From NCBI GenBank assembly GCA_046330935.1, contig JAXLRU010000011.1, positions 1 to 64,000 on the forward strand: 64,000 nt of DNA, in the 5' to 3' direction. Source of the DNA: JAXLRU01 sp046330935. GTDB taxonomy: Bacteria > Actinomycetota > Actinomycetes > Actinomycetales > Kineosporiaceae. The notes under the pieces were generated by a model. The model ran no database searches. It was not told the origin of the DNA and worked only from the letters and a program-made list of their open reading frames with translations. Every line of letters starts with the position of its first letter. Within the stretch, counting starts at the first letter, position 1. A program made the translations under genes and the position numbers. Shown here one piece after another: positions 17,531-28,454 of the stretch.

Positions 17531-17849
17531 CGGCACCTCCGTCACGTCGTCGGGGCGGCCCCCCGGCCGCCCCGACCCCCCGTACCCCCGGGCCGCGGGG
17601 ATCATGCGGGCGAATCGGAGAAGTCGCCACGACTGGTGACGACTTCTCTGGGCTTTTGCGCCCGGGCTCCGCGCAGTGGTAGCTGACCGTGACCACTCCT
17701 GCCCGCGGATCGACGTCCCACGTCGGCGTCGTAGCAGCTCAGGAGGGTCTCCCTTTCGCGGTCGGTCGCATCGATCCACACGCTCCGCACTCGGCGACCG
17801 CCTCGCATCCGGGCGGATGACTGCCCCGTGGAGCGGGTACCTGCGCGGC
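17531..17849. promoter_or_regulatory. Divergent intergenic region, gmhB operon / aldehyde dehydrogenase
   Basis: A 319-bp gap with two noteworthy parts. At 17618-17648 perfect 9-bp arms gagaagtcg/cgacttctc surround a 13-nt centre; this could be an operator or a leader hairpin of the gmhB transcript. At 17654-17688 a gggc-ttttgc-gccc hairpin is followed by gtggtagctgac, and tggagcgggtac lies just before the aldehyde dehydrogenase start. Both 12-mers recur in the same order upstream of the Rhs gene at about 19508 and 19588. No clear promoter boxes were recognised. Confidence 0.5.
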
Positions 17850-19457
17850 ATGACGTCTGCCCCGGTGCGCCCTCACCCCACCCCCGACGCAGTGAAGCCG
17901 GACGAACCCGGGCAGGATTGGCACGTGGACCACGCCCGTGCGGCCCTCGCCCTGCACCCTCTGGTCCTCGGCGCACCCGCCCCCGCGTCGCTGGTGCCCG
18001 AGTTCTCCCCCGCCCAGGCGCCCCAGCTCGACGCGTCCGGCCACCTCGTCGACGGCGCCGTCCTGCCGGCCTCGGGCCGCGAGGTCGTGGAGAGCATCGA
18101 CCCGGCGACCGGGCACCGGATCGGCAGCGTCGTGGCCGCCACCCCCGACGAGGTGGACCGCGCCGTCGCCTCCGCCCGCCGCGCCTTCGCGGGCTGGCGC
18201 GCCACCGCCCCGGGGGAGCGGGCCGCCGCACTGCGCCGGGCCGCTGCCGCCGTCCGCGAGGCGCGCGAGCAGCTCGCCACCCTGCACACCCTCGACACCG
18301 GCCGCCTGCACGCCCAGGCGCTGGGCTGTGTGGACGCCGCGGTGAGCCTCATCTCGGAGGCGGCCGAGCACGGGCCGCTCGACTCCGGCCGCGCCCTGGG
18401 CGGTTCGCTCGGCGCCGTCGACCTCGTGCGCCGCGAGCCCCGCGGCGTCGTCGCGGCCATCACCCCCTGGAACGACCCCCTGCCCGCGGCCGCCGGCGTC
18501 ATCGCCGCCGCGCTGGTCACCGGCAACACGGTCGTCCACAAGCCCTCGGAGCGCAGCCCGCTCGTCGGTCGCGCGTTCGCGGCGATCCTCGCCGCGGCCG
18601 TCCCCGAGGGCGTCCTCAACGTGATCGACGGCGGCGCGCGCACCGGGGCGGACCTCGTCGCGCACCCCGACGTCGACGTCGTCGCGCACGTCGGGTCGTC
18701 GGCGGCCGGCGAGCAGATCGCGTCCTCGGCGGGCCCGCGCGGGGCGAAGCTGCTGCTGGAGAACGGCGGCAGCGACGTCATGATCGTCGACGAGGGGGTC
18801 GACCCGGTCTGGGCCGCGCAGCAGTGCGCGCTGGGCGCGTTCGTCAACACCGGGCAGCTGTGCGTGGCCGTCGAGCGCGTCCTCGTGCACGAGCGGGTGG
18901 CGCTGCGCTTCCTCGACGCCCTCGCCGAGCAGGCCGCCGAGTGGGCGACCGGCGACCCGCTGGACGCCGCGACGAAGCTGGGCCCGATGGTCGACGAGCG
19001 GATGCTCGCCCACGTGGAGGACCAGGTGAACGCGGCCGTGCGCGCGGGCGCCCTGGTGCGCGCGGGCGGCTACCGCGAGGCGCGCCCCGGCTCCTGGTTC
19101 CCCGCGACGGTGCTGGAGGACTGCGGGCCGGGCATGGCGGTGTGGGACGAGGAGACGTTCGGGCCGGTCGCGCCCGTGCGGGTGGTGTCCTCGTTCGACG
19201 AGGCCCTCGACCTCGCCGGGCGCACCGACTACGGCCTCGCCGCGACCGTCCTGACCCCGCAGGTGAGCCGGGCGCTGGCCGCCGTCGACGCGCTCGACGT
19301 CGGCACCGTCAAGGTCAACAACGTGTTCGGCGGCGCGCCCGGCGGGTCGGCCGACCCGCGCCGGCGCAGCGGCACCGGCCGCGGGTACGGGCCCGACCTG
19401 ATCAACGAGCTGACGGTCGTGAAGACCGTGCACCTGGGGCAGTGCGTCACTCAGTGA
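17850..19457 (+). CDS. Aldehyde dehydrogenase family protein
   Basis: 535 residues from ATG 17850. NAD(P)-dependent ALDH fold: VAAITPWNDPL (ALDH ITPWN motif), NTVVHKPSERSP (cofactor Lys/Glu), VAHVGSSAAGEQI, general-base Glu in KLLLENGGSD (the family usually has ELGGK/S here), and the catalytic Cys in NTGQLCVAVERV. The substrate cannot be told; medium-chain or sugar-derived aldehydes are possible. It is divergent from the heptose operon, so a link to that pathway is conceivable but unproven. Confidence 0.85.
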   Translation: MTSAPVRPHPTPDAVKPDEPGQDWHVDHARAALALHPLVLGAPAPASLVPEFSPAQAPQLDASGHLVDGAVLPASGREVVESIDPATGHRIGSVVAATPDEVDRAVASARRAFAGWRATAPGERAAALRRAAAAVREAREQLATLHTLDTGRLHAQALGCVDAAVSLISEAAEHGPLDSGRALGGSLGAVDLVRREPRGVVAAITPWNDPLPAAAGVIAAALVTGNTVVHKPSERSPLVGRAFAAILAAAVPEGVLNVIDGGARTGADLVAHPDVDVVAHVGSSAAGEQIASSAGPRGAKLLLENGGSDVMIVDEGVDPVWAAQQCALGAFVNTGQLCVAVERVLVHERVALRFLDALAEQAAEWATGDPLDAATKLGPMVDERMLAHVEDQVNAAVRAGALVRAGGYREARPGSWFPATVLEDCGPGMAVWDEETFGPVAPVRVVSSFDEALDLAGRTDYGLAATVLTPQVSRALAAVDALDVGTVKVNNVFGGAPGGSADPRRRSGTGRGYGPDLINELTVVKTVHLGQCVTQ

Positions 19458-19507
19458 TCGGCGCCGGGCCGCACCGCTCCTGAGAGCCCTTCGGGCGTAT
19501 CCGCACG

Positions 19508-19600
19508 CGTGGTAGCTGACTGCTGTGAGGGCGGTCAAGCCGTGTCGCTATGGCCCTCTTCACGCCCGATTCACCCTTTCGGTCCCTGGAGCGGGTACTC
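19508..19600 (+). promoter_or_regulatory. Rhs gene leader with two motifs shared with the aldehyde dehydrogenase leader
   Basis: A gccc-ttc-gggc hairpin (about 19487) is followed by gtggtagctgac (about 19508), then ccctttcgg and tggagcgggtac (about 19588). The same series, hairpin plus two identical 12-mers around a ccctttcg, precedes the gene at 17850. It may be a shared promoter/operator or RNA element. I could not match it to a known riboswitch. Confidence 0.35.
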
Positions 19601-19669
19601 GTGGTGCCGGGATGCTTACGGGCGGTTCGGCTATCACCGGGTGGCCGCGTGGGAGTTCGGGGTGCACGG

Positions 19670-20577
19670 GTGTCTGCTCGTTCTCGTCGTCGGCCTGGTC
19701 GTGTTGCTGCAGTTGCGGGGAGGGGAGCGCGGCTGGTCGCCGTGGTCGCGTCCGCGTCGTTGATCGCGGCGGGGCTGCAGGCATCGCCGGTGCAAGCGAC
19801 ACCGGTGTCGGCGGTGAAGCCGTCGGCGCCGAAGGTGACGTCGCGGCCGGATGAGGTGAGCGCGCGGGTGACCGCACGCGCGCAGGGCGCGCGGGTGGAG
19901 GTGGAGTCGGCGCGGACGGAGACCTCGACGACGTGGGCGAACCCGGACGGGTCGATGACGTCGGAGGTCCACGGGGGCCCGATCCGGTTCCGCGACGCCT
20001 CCGGTGCGTGGCAGAACGTCGACCTGGGGTTGAGCGCTGACGCGGTGGACGGGTCGGTGACGGTCGGGCGCACCCCTGGTGGGTTGCGGTTGGGCAAGCG
20101 GCAGACGTCGGGCAGCGCGGATCTGATCAGCATCGACGCGGGCAAGGACCGGCAGGGCCGCGCGCGTGGGGTGCGGTGGGGGTGGACGGGGAAGCTCCCG
20201 GCGCCGGTGGTGAGCTCGGGGGAGGCCGTCTACGCCGAGGTGAGCCCTGGGGTGGACGTGCGGGTGCGGCCGCTGCGGACGGGATTCGAGCAGTTCTACG
20301 TCCTGAAGTCCCGCCCGAGCGGTGCGGTGTCGTGGACGGTGCCGTTGACGATCCCGGGCCTGACGGCTCGGGGTGACGGTGATGGTGGGGTGTCGTTCCT
20401 CGACGACGCCGGCGCGGTGGTGTCTCGGTTGTTGCCGGCCCGGGCGTGGGACGCCGTGACCGATCAGGCGTCGGGGGACCCGGTGAACGTGTCCCCGGTG
20501 GCCCTGTCGGTGAAGCAGACCGGCACTGGCCGGGCGGTGCTGACGGTGACCCCGGACGCGGCGTGGCTGGCCGATGC
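19670..20577 (+). pseudogene. Rhs/YD-repeat exoprotein, 5' part, interrupted by IS256-family element
   Basis: Start GTG 19670 gives an Arg-rich n-region and a hydrophobic signal peptide (LVAVVASASLIAAGL) cleaved near PVQA; ATG 19550 is in frame but would displace the signal. The mature part includes IRFRDASGAWQNVDLGL and YAEVSPGVDVRVRPL, the N-terminal beta domain typical of actinobacterial DNRLRE/RHS exoproteins. At 20577 the frame runs into the IS and stops at 20611. Removing the IS and one 8-bp duplication restores a perfect frame (WLADAG joined to RVFPVTVDPTY), so the gene was intact until recently. Confidence 0.88.
20570..20577. repeat. Target-site duplication, left copy (gccgatgc)
   Basis: The same 8 bp recurs at 21996-22003 directly after the IS right end. 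Eight to nine bases is the expected duplication for the IS256 family. Confidence 0.9.
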
Positions 20578-21995
20578 GGGCCTGTCAAGTTTTCCGTGTA
20601 AGGGCGGGTAGGAGTGGGGGTCATTAGATGTGGTCGAGTCGTCCTGGGAAGAGCTGGACGAGGGTGTTGAGCGCTTGCTTCCAGCCGAGGGTTCCGGTTC
20701 CTGATGTTCCTCCTCTTCTGGTGTCCATGTTCCGGATGACGAGGTAGAGCAGTTTCAGAGCAGATTCGTCGGAGGGAAAATGCCCACGATTCTTGATCAC
20801 CTTCCGCAGGACCGAGTTCATGGATTCGATGGTGTTCGTCGTGTAGACGACCTTACGCAGCTCGGGTGGGTAGTCCAGGAACGGGATGAACTCCGGCCAA
20901 GCGCGGCGCCACACCGCGACCGCGCCGGGGTACTTCTTCCCCCAAGCCGTGTCGAACTCTTTGAGGGCGAGTTCGGCGGCTTCGACGCTGGGTGCGGTGT
21001 AGATCTCCCGCATGCTCGCGGTGATTTTCTTCCGGTCGCCGTAGGAGACGAACTTCATCGCATTCCGCAGGACGTGGACGACGCAGGTCTGCACGACGGT
21101 GTCGGGGAACACGCCCCTGACCGCGTCGGGCAGCCCGGTGAGGCCGTCACAGCACAGGATCAGGACGTCACGCAGGCCGCGGTTGCGCAGCTGGGTCAGG
21201 ACCTGGTTCCAGAACTTCGCCGACTCGGTCTCGTCGATCCACACGCCCAGGACGTGCTTGCGGCCCTCGACGTCCACGCCCACGACCAGGTGCGCTGCCT
21301 TGATCGTGACCGCACCCTTGTCCTTGACGCGGAGGCGGATCGCGTCGACGTACATGATCGGGTAGACCTCGTCGACCGGACGGTTCTGCCAAGCCGTGAT
21401 CTCATCGACGACCACATCGGTGACGTTACTGATCAACGTCGGCGATGCGTCGACGCCGTAGACCTCCTCCAAGTGGTCGGCGATGTCACGGGTCGTCATC
21501 CCCCGCGCATACAAGCTCAAGATCATTTCGTCGATCTGCCCGAGCCGCCGGCTCCGCTTCGGGACGATCTTCGGTTCGAACGTCGAATTCCGGTCCCGAG
21601 GAACGTTCACCTCCACGGGACCGTGGGTCGTCGCGACGGTCTTCGTGCCGAACCCGTTCCGGCTGTTCCCGGTGCCATTCCCGGCGGGGTCACCTGGATC
21701 GTATCCGACGTGGTCGGTCATCTCCGCGCCCAGTGCCCGCTCCAAGACGGCCTTCATCAACTGGTTCAACAGGCCGCCCGCCCCCTCCAAAGGGGTGCCG
21801 GCCCGCTTTGCGTCCGCCAACAACGCATCGATCGCCGCCGGGCTCAACGCCCGCGCCACCCGAACCGCGGCCTCACGGTCCACGATGCCGTCCTCACCAA
21901 CAGGAATCTCAATACGCACAGTCGCGCATCCTATCCAGTCCGGATACCGGACCAAGAATGCCCACCCGCGCTTACACAGAAGAACTTACAGTCCC
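20578..21995. mobile_element. IS256-family insertion sequence, 1418 bp
   Basis: Bounded by imperfect inverted repeats of about 30 bp: left gggcctgtcaagttttccgt, right (reverse strand) gggactgtaagttcttctgt, both followed by gtaag(g/c)gcgggt. Flanked by the 8-bp repeat gccgatgc. It carries one transposase gene on the minus strand and interrupts the Rhs gene. Complete and apparently recent. Confidence 0.93.
20624..21919 (-). CDS. IS256-family transposase
   Basis: GTG 21919 gives 431 residues; a TTG at 21955 would add 12. Mutator-type DDE transposase: ALGAEMTDHVGY near residue 65, first Asp in MYVDAIRLRVKDKG, second in CCDGLTGLPDA, the C/H region TCVVHVLRNAMKFV, and Glu in TTNTIESMNSVLRKVIKNRG. 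All motifs look intact, so it is probably active. Confidence 0.93.
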   Translation of the reverse strand: MRIEIPVGEDGIVDREAAVRVARALSPAAIDALLADAKRAGTPLEGAGGLLNQLMKAVLERALGAEMTDHVGYDPGDPAGNGTGNSRNGFGTKTVATTHGPVEVNVPRDRNSTFEPKIVPKRSRRLGQIDEMILSLYARGMTTRDIADHLEEVYGVDASPTLISNVTDVVVDEITAWQNRPVDEVYPIMYVDAIRLRVKDKGAVTIKAAHLVVGVDVEGRKHVLGVWIDETESAKFWNQVLTQLRNRGLRDVLILCCDGLTGLPDAVRGVFPDTVVQTCVVHVLRNAMKFVSYGDRKKITASMREIYTAPSVEAAELALKEFDTAWGKKYPGAVAVWRRAWPEFIPFLDYPPELRKVVYTTNTIESMNSVLRKVIKNRGHFPSDESALKLLYLVIRNMDTRRGGTSGTGTLGWKQALNTLVQLFPGRLDHI

Positions 21996-22003
21996 GCCGA
22001 TGC
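21996..22003. repeat. Target-site duplication, right copy (gccgatgc)
   Basis: Identical to 20570-20577. Deleting the IS plus this copy fuses the two Rhs halves in frame. Confidence 0.9.
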
Positions 22004-25000
22004 GGGTCGGGTGTTCCCGGTGACGGTCGACCCGACCTACGCCACCGGCACGGTGACGACGAACTTCGACACCTACGTCGCCTCCAACGTGTCGAACACG
22101 GACTACTCCGGGTCCACGGAGCTGCGGGTGGGTTCCTACGACGGGACGGTGAAGAACCGGTCGTTCCTGAACTTCGACGTGCAGGGGATCTTGCACGGCA
22201 AGCAGATCAAGACGGGGTCGTTGTCGCTGTATGAGCGGTACTCGTTCTCGTGCACGGCCTCCACGATGATCGTGAAGAATGCTGCGCCCGCGTCGACGAG
22301 CACGCGGTGGGCCGCGCAGCCGACCATCTGGGATCAGCAGGGGTCGATCAGCGTGGCGAAGGGTTACTCCTCCTCGTGCGCGGCGGGCCGGATCAACGTG
22401 GGCCTGTCGACGTCGTTCGTGCAGTCCTGGGCGAACTCGGGCAACCCGACTGGTGGCCTGGTGCTGCTGGCCGGCAACGAGACCGACACGGGCGGGTACA
22501 AGAAGTTCGACTCGTTGGAGACCGCCAACGACCCGTACCTGTCGTTCACGTACAACCGGGCCCCGGCCGGCCCGTCCTACGGGATCGCGCCGTTGGCCGG
22601 GTGGGACTCGACCCTGTACACCTCGACGGCCACCCCGAAGATCACGATGTCGTCGACGGACCCGGACGGGAACAACGTCCGGCACTACTTCGAGTCCTAC
22701 ACCAGCACCGGCGGCGGTACGGGCGCTGGAGCCTGCACCACGGGCTACGTCGCCTCGGGCGCGCAGGCCACGTGCACGATGCCCGGTGGCTGGAGCAACG
22801 GGGCGACGTACTACGTGCGGGCCAAGTCCGAAGACGACGGTGGCCCGGCCAGCAGCTCCTGGTCGTCACTGGGCAACCCCAGCGCCAAGATCGTCCTGAT
22901 CACCACTCCGCCGCCCGCACCGGTGATTTCCTGCCCCGCCCCGTACTCCAACGGGTCCTGGCAGGCCAGCACCCCCGGCTCGGACGTGGCGTGCACGGTC
23001 ACCTACTCCGGTACGGCGCCCACGGGCACGGTGCAGGGGATGGTCAGCATCGACGGGAGCACCCCGACCTTCGCCAACGTCACGCCGGGCACGCCGGTGT
23101 CGTTCACGGTGTCCAAGGCCAGCGGGTGGCACACGATGACCGCGACGGCTCGGGGCCGGTCGGGCTTGACGACGAAGACGACCTACAGCTTCGGTTACGG
23201 GCCCGGGGGGTTGACCCTGCCCGCTGACGGTGCGAAGTCCAACGACGTGTTCCTGGTCTCGGCCGCCGCCCCTGCCCAGGCGGGCGCGACGTCGACGACC
23301 GCCACGCTGCAGTGGCGTCAGGCCGGTCTGGCCGACACCACCAGCGAGTGGACCACGGTGACCAACTTCTCCCCGACCGTCGCCGTCAGCGGCGGCCGGG
23401 TCAGCGTCGGCGGTCTCGACGGGTCCACCCCGGTGCGGTGGTCGGCGACCGCGGCCCTGCCCGATGACTTGAAGCGAGTCCCGGTGACCATGGAGCTGCA
23501 GGTCTGCTTCAAGTTCACCCTGTCCTCGGGGACCTCCACCTCGTGCACCTACGCCACCGAGGACCCCGGCGAGCACCACACGATCGTCAAGGTCCCCCAC
23601 GCTTTCGGCAACGGGTTCCCCACCAGCGCCGCCGGGCCCGGTCGGGTCGCGTTGTGGACCGGTGAGTTCGCTACCTCCGCCAGTGACGTGAGCATCCCCG
23701 GCTACACCGGCAGCCTGTCGATCTCCCGGTCGCACTCCACGTTCGACGCCCCCGCCGACCCCCTCAACGGCGTGTTCGGGCCGGGCTGGGCCGCCGGGTT
23801 CGACGGCCCCGACGTGGGTATCGCCGGCGCCCAGGTCCTGGACCGTACGACCATCGACGGCACGATCGTCCTCACCCAGGACGGCGAGACGCTGACCTAC
23901 CGTCAGCCGAGCAAGGGCCGCATCAAGGACCAGCCCGGCACCTACACCGCGGTCGACGACGACACCCGCCTCGACGGGTCCAAGCTGACACTCGCCTCCG
24001 TCGCTGTCACCGCCACGGACCCTGCACACCTGGAGCTGACCTACGTCGAGGACGACGGCACCAAGACGACCTGGCGCGCGCCGACCAGCGGGGCCGTGTG
24101 GACCCCGGCCGGGGTGAGCGAGCCCGGCATCACGGGCCAGACCACCTACACCACCGACGGTCAGGGCCGAATCGAGAAGATCACTGCCCCGCTTCCGCCC
24201 GGTGTCACCTCGTGCGCCACGACCGACGGTTCGGCGATCGCCAACGGCTGCCGGGCTCTGCGAATCCAGTACGCGTCCGTGACGACCGCGACGGCGACCA
24301 CGCCCGGGGACGTGAAGGGCCAGGTCAGCGCCGTCTGGTACCAGGGCTGGACTCCCGAGGTGGCCCTCAAGAACGAAACCAAGGTCGCGACCTACACCTA
24401 CCTGCTCACCTCGACGCTTCCCGACCGGGGTCGTCTGCGTGAGGCGAAGGACGAACGCACCGGCCTGGTCACGACCTACACCTACGACGGGACCGACACC
24501 TCGCAGAACGACCCGGTCCGGTTGACCTCGCTGACCCCGCCGGGGTTGAAGCCGTGGCGGTTCGCCTACGACGGCCCCAGCGGCAACAAGCTGACGCAGG
24601 TCAGCCGTGACCCGCTGTCCGGCACCAGCGCCGAGGTCCAGGCCAGCTACGTCTACGACGCTCCCACCAGTGGTGCCGGCCTGCCCGACCTGTCCACCAC
24701 GGCCGTGGCGGCGTGGAAGCAGAAGGCTGCACCCGCCTACGCCGCGGCGGTGTTCGGGCCCGACCACGTCCCCTCGACGCTGACCGCCTCGGCGATGCCC
24801 GCCGCGGAATGGGCATGGGCGGACCTGCAGTACACCGACGCCAAGGGCTACACCACCAACACCGCCTCCTACGGCGCCGGAGCGTGGCAGACCACCGCCA
24901 CCGATTACGACGATCAAGGCAACGTCGTGCGCACCTTCAGCGCCGGCGCTCTCGACCAGATCCTCGCCGACGGCGTTACCCCTGACGGATCCGACGAGTA

Positions 25001-27767
25001 CGCCACCCTCACCCAGTACAACGCCGCGACCCCGACCAACCCCGCCGGCATCCTCGTCACCGACGTGTGGGGCCCCAGCCGCTGGGTCGCCCTGAACAAC
25101 GGGACCCGCTTCTACGGCCGCCCCCACACCCACACCGACTACGACCAGGGCGCCCCCAACAGCGGCATCAACACCGCCACGAGCCAGCCCTACCGCCTGG
25201 CGACCACCGTGACAACCTCGGTGAGCAACACCCTCATCGGCAGCGGTGACATCGAGACCGTGTCCCAAGCGAAGACGTCCTACGACAGGGTGGGCCCGGC
25301 CAGCGACCCGGACACCTGGGCCCTGGGCCTGCCCACCAAGACGACCACCGTCGTCGATGGTGGGGCAGGGGACATCTCCCGGATCAGCCGCTACGACAAC
25401 GAAGGTCGGGTCATCGAGTCCCGTCAGCCCCTGTCCAACGGGACCGACGCCGGCACCACCAAGACGATCTACTACACCGCCACCACCAACGCCGACGACT
25501 CCACATGCACGTCCAAGCAGTGGGCCGGCCTGATCTGCCGCACCTTCCCCGCGGCAGCGCCCACCAACGGGCCGACCCTGCCGGGCAAGCAGGTCACCTC
25601 CTACACGTGGCAGCTGCAGCCGGCCCAGATCGTTGAGAAATACGGGGACAGCTCGCTGACCGCAACTCCCGCCCGCACCACGACCACCACCTACGGTCCT
25701 GCTGGTTCGGCTGCGGCCGACCAGGTCACTCAGGTCGAGGTCGGCGTCAACAGCTACTTCACCGGATCCACGGCAGTTCCCGTCACGGAGAACACCTACG
25801 ACCTGGCCACCGGCGCCGTGGTGAAGGTCGCGTCGAAGAACGGCAGCACTGAAACCGCGACGCTGCTTACCGAGTACGACGCGTGGGGCCGGGCCACGAA
25901 GACCACGAACAGTTTCGGCGAGGACACGACCACGACCTACGTACCCGGCGGGCAGGCCGGCGCCGGGCAGGTCGACACGGTCACCGACTCCAAGGGCGCC
26001 ACCGTCTACGGGTACGGGAGCGACGCCAACGGCGCGGTCGAGCGCCGCGGCGTCCCGACCACCGTCTCGATCCCGGGGGCGGGCACGTATGCGGCGGCCT
26101 ACGACGCTGACGGGGCGATGACCACCCAGACGATGCCGGGTGGGATGCGTCAAGACATCACCCTCGATGCCGCTGGTGAGCCGACCGGTTTGTCCTACAG
26201 CGGCGACGTGGTCAACGTCGACGACGGCACCACCAGCACCGCGGTGTGGCTGTCGTGGGCGCAGGTCAACGACGTCACCGGGCGAGTCCGGCAGGAATGG
26301 ACCCCCGCAGGGTCGGCATTCGAAGACCCGGCAGAAGGTGCGCAGGCATACGACCGGTCCTACACCTACGACAAGGCCGCCCGCCTCACCGTGGTGAAGG
26401 ACCGCACCGCCGCCCCCGGGCAATCGCCCACCGACCCCGACGACCCCACAACCCTGGCCGCGGCGTGCACCACCCGGGTCTACGGGTTCGACAAGAACGG
26501 CAACCGAACCGCCTTCACGTCCTACCCGGCGGCAGCTGACCTGTCCTGCTCGACGAGCACGACCCCGACCAGCAGCCGCACCTGGACCGTCGACAACGCC
26601 GACCGCCTCAACACCGCCGGCTACACCTACGACCTGTTCGGGCGGACCCTGACCATCCCGGCCGTCGACAACCCCACCATCGGAGGGCCGGCCCTGACGT
26701 TGGGGTACTACGACACCGACGCCGCCCGAACCATCAGCGATGGCACCACCACGACCACCTACACCCTCGACCCCGCTGGACGCCGCCTCACCGCCACCAC
26801 CGCACCTGACGCCGGCGGCGCAGCGACCTCGGTCCTGCAGCGGCACTACGGCGACGGCAGCGACAACCCCACCTGGGTGTACGACACGGTCACCGCGACT
26901 ACCACCCGCTACGCCGAATCCCTCGCCGGAGACCTCTCCGCCGAAATCACCACTACTGGCGGTACCACCACCGCCAGCCTCGCCCTGGCCAACCTCCACG
27001 GCGACACCATCACGACCATCACCCTGCCGGCCAGCGGAAACGCCACCAGCATCGACGCCTGGTCCGACTACACCGAATACGGCACCCCCAGAACCCCTGC
27101 CGCCACCCAAGCAGTAGGCGGACAATCCGGGTACGGATGGCTCGGCGCCAAACAACGCGCCACCGACACCAGCGGCCTCGTCCTCATGGGCGTCCGCCTC
27201 TACAACCGTGCTACCGGTCGATTCACCAGCACTGACCCCGTGCCCGGTGGTGGAGCGAACGCCTACGGCTATCCCAACGATCCGATTAATCAATTTGACC
27301 TCGACGGCCGCCGGTGGGGATGGCTCAAGACGGCGGCAAAAATTGCATGGGTAGGCGTGCAAATTGGAGCAATGGTCGGCTGCACGGTATGCGCGGTGGC
27401 TGTGGCGGCCTACACGGGATATCAGGCATACAAATCATACCGCCAAGGTAACTATTTAGCGGCCGCTATTGGCGTTGCTTCTATGGTTCCCGGCGGCAGG
27501 GCGATGGGTGGCGCTGGAAAAGTCACTCGCGTCTTGAAAGACGGGCGCATCCGCACGTACGGAAGGTTCCGTCCTGCGCGGACGCCTGGACGTACCGCGG
27601 GCAACCGTCACGTTAAAGAGCTGAACCCCAGCACGGGCAGGACCCGGCACTGGGAGGAGTCCTACGACCATGATGGCCGGGTCATCCAGGTTCATCCCAA
27701 GCGCGGCAGCACCCCTACAAAGCATTACGTCTTTGATGGGTACGGGCGAAAGATTGGTTCATGGTGA
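22004..27767 (+). pseudogene. Rhs/YD-repeat exoprotein, main 3' part (now without start and signal peptide)
   Basis: About 1920 residues remain open after the IS. Order: DNRLRE/CBM96-like domain (FPVTVDPTYATGTV to about 22560, with NTDYSGSTELRVG), Fn3-like segments to about 23600, an RHS N-terminal region (SISRSHSTFDAPADPLNG, GPGWAAGFDG), YD repeats from about 24400 (TYTYDGTDTS, RYDNEGRVIESRQPL, YTYDLFGRTL), and the RHS core closing motif VRLYNRATGRFTSTDPVPGG at about 27200. After NQFDLDG the last ~155 residues form a variable tip: a helical hydrophobic stretch, then a short His-rich domain (NRHVKELNPSTGRTRHWEES, YDHDG, KHYVFDGYGRKIGSW). DNA from about 27270 on is clearly less GC-rich, as expected for an exchanged toxin tip. 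Expression would now need a start inside or near the IS. Confidence 0.88.
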
Positions 27768-27977
27768 TGTAATGAAGGGTGAAGCAGAGAAGATCACCCT
27801 CCCTGCGACCGAGGTCCTACGTAGTGGTGGGGTGTAATGCGAGCAATTGATCCCCCAGTGCGGCATGAATTAGGAGTAGTGCCTGCCAAAAGCTAGCCAC
27901 ACCACCGTTTCTGGGGGTGAAATGTTCAGTGGTAGCAGCTTCCTCAAGTAGATGACTTTGGACCTGCTGCACGTGCC
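27768..27977. other. AT-richer gap after Rhs with two overlapping mini-ORFs
   Basis: Directly after the Rhs stop lie two tiny plus-strand frames: 27773-27838 (21 residues, MKGEAEKITLPATEVLRSGG) and 27837-27896 (19 residues, MRAIDPPVRHELGVVPAKS), the second start overlapping the first stop. This is where an immunity gene would be expected, but neither frame is long enough. They may be remnants of one. Confidence 0.25.
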
Positions 27978-28382
27978 CTAGGGGGCACTTGCGTGACCAT
28001 CTCTACCCCCGTGTTCGGCGTCGTCTTTCTTTGCACCTTGAACGGCTGTGGCTTCTCTGCCCATTGCCTCTCCGAGGGATGTAAGCAGTTCTACCAGCTC
28101 GTTTACAAAAAAGTGAATAGCCGCGCGGGGGTCCTCCCGGAATGGCTCCGGAACCCCGGGGTTCTCGCCGGTTCCGGCCTGCGCCAGGCCGTTTGCGGCT
28201 GCCGCTATCCGATCGCTTGTGAGGGCGTCCAAACCGGGCACGCCATCGCGCAGGTAGTACAGAAATGAATCCGCTTCCCGCAACGCCTCCAAGATTGGCT
28301 TTTGCGAAAGTGCGAGGGTGGCGATGGCGGATTGTAGGTACATGGCCGCCACCTCGACATCGAGATACTCGTCGTCAGGCAT
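27978..28382 (-). CDS. Small acidic hypothetical protein
   Basis: ATG 28382 gives 134 residues; AGGGGG lies about 12 nt upstream, and a TTG at 28412 is an alternative. The sequence is helical and acidic (MPDDEYLDVEVAAMYLQSAI, ILEALREADSFLYYLRDGVP, AIHFFVNELVELLTSLGEAM) with a charged tail. GC content is lower than in the core genes, as in the adjacent Rhs tip. No family recognised. Acidity and position next to a polymorphic toxin tip make an immunity role possible, but it is convergent rather than downstream on the same strand. Confidence 0.5.
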   Translation of the reverse strand: MPDDEYLDVEVAAMYLQSAIATLALSQKPILEALREADSFLYYLRDGVPGLDALTSDRIAAAANGLAQAGTGENPGVPEPFREDPRAAIHFFVNELVELLTSLGEAMGREATAVQGAKKDDAEHGGRDGHASAP

Positions 28383-28454
28383 CGACGGAGAGTACCCCCT
28401 CCGCGCCCGCAATAGTCAAGGGGTTGGCTACAGGAGAGGTGACCTTCAGTAACC

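Noticed and set aside
17654..17688. Possible c-di-GMP or c-di-AMP riboswitch around ggtagctgac
   Set aside because: Short resemblances only; the conserved cores and their order do not match on either strand.
22866..27362. A 1498-codon minus-strand open frame
   Set aside because: Antisense of the Rhs gene; low complexity with no recognisable motif, whereas the plus strand has clear YD repeats.
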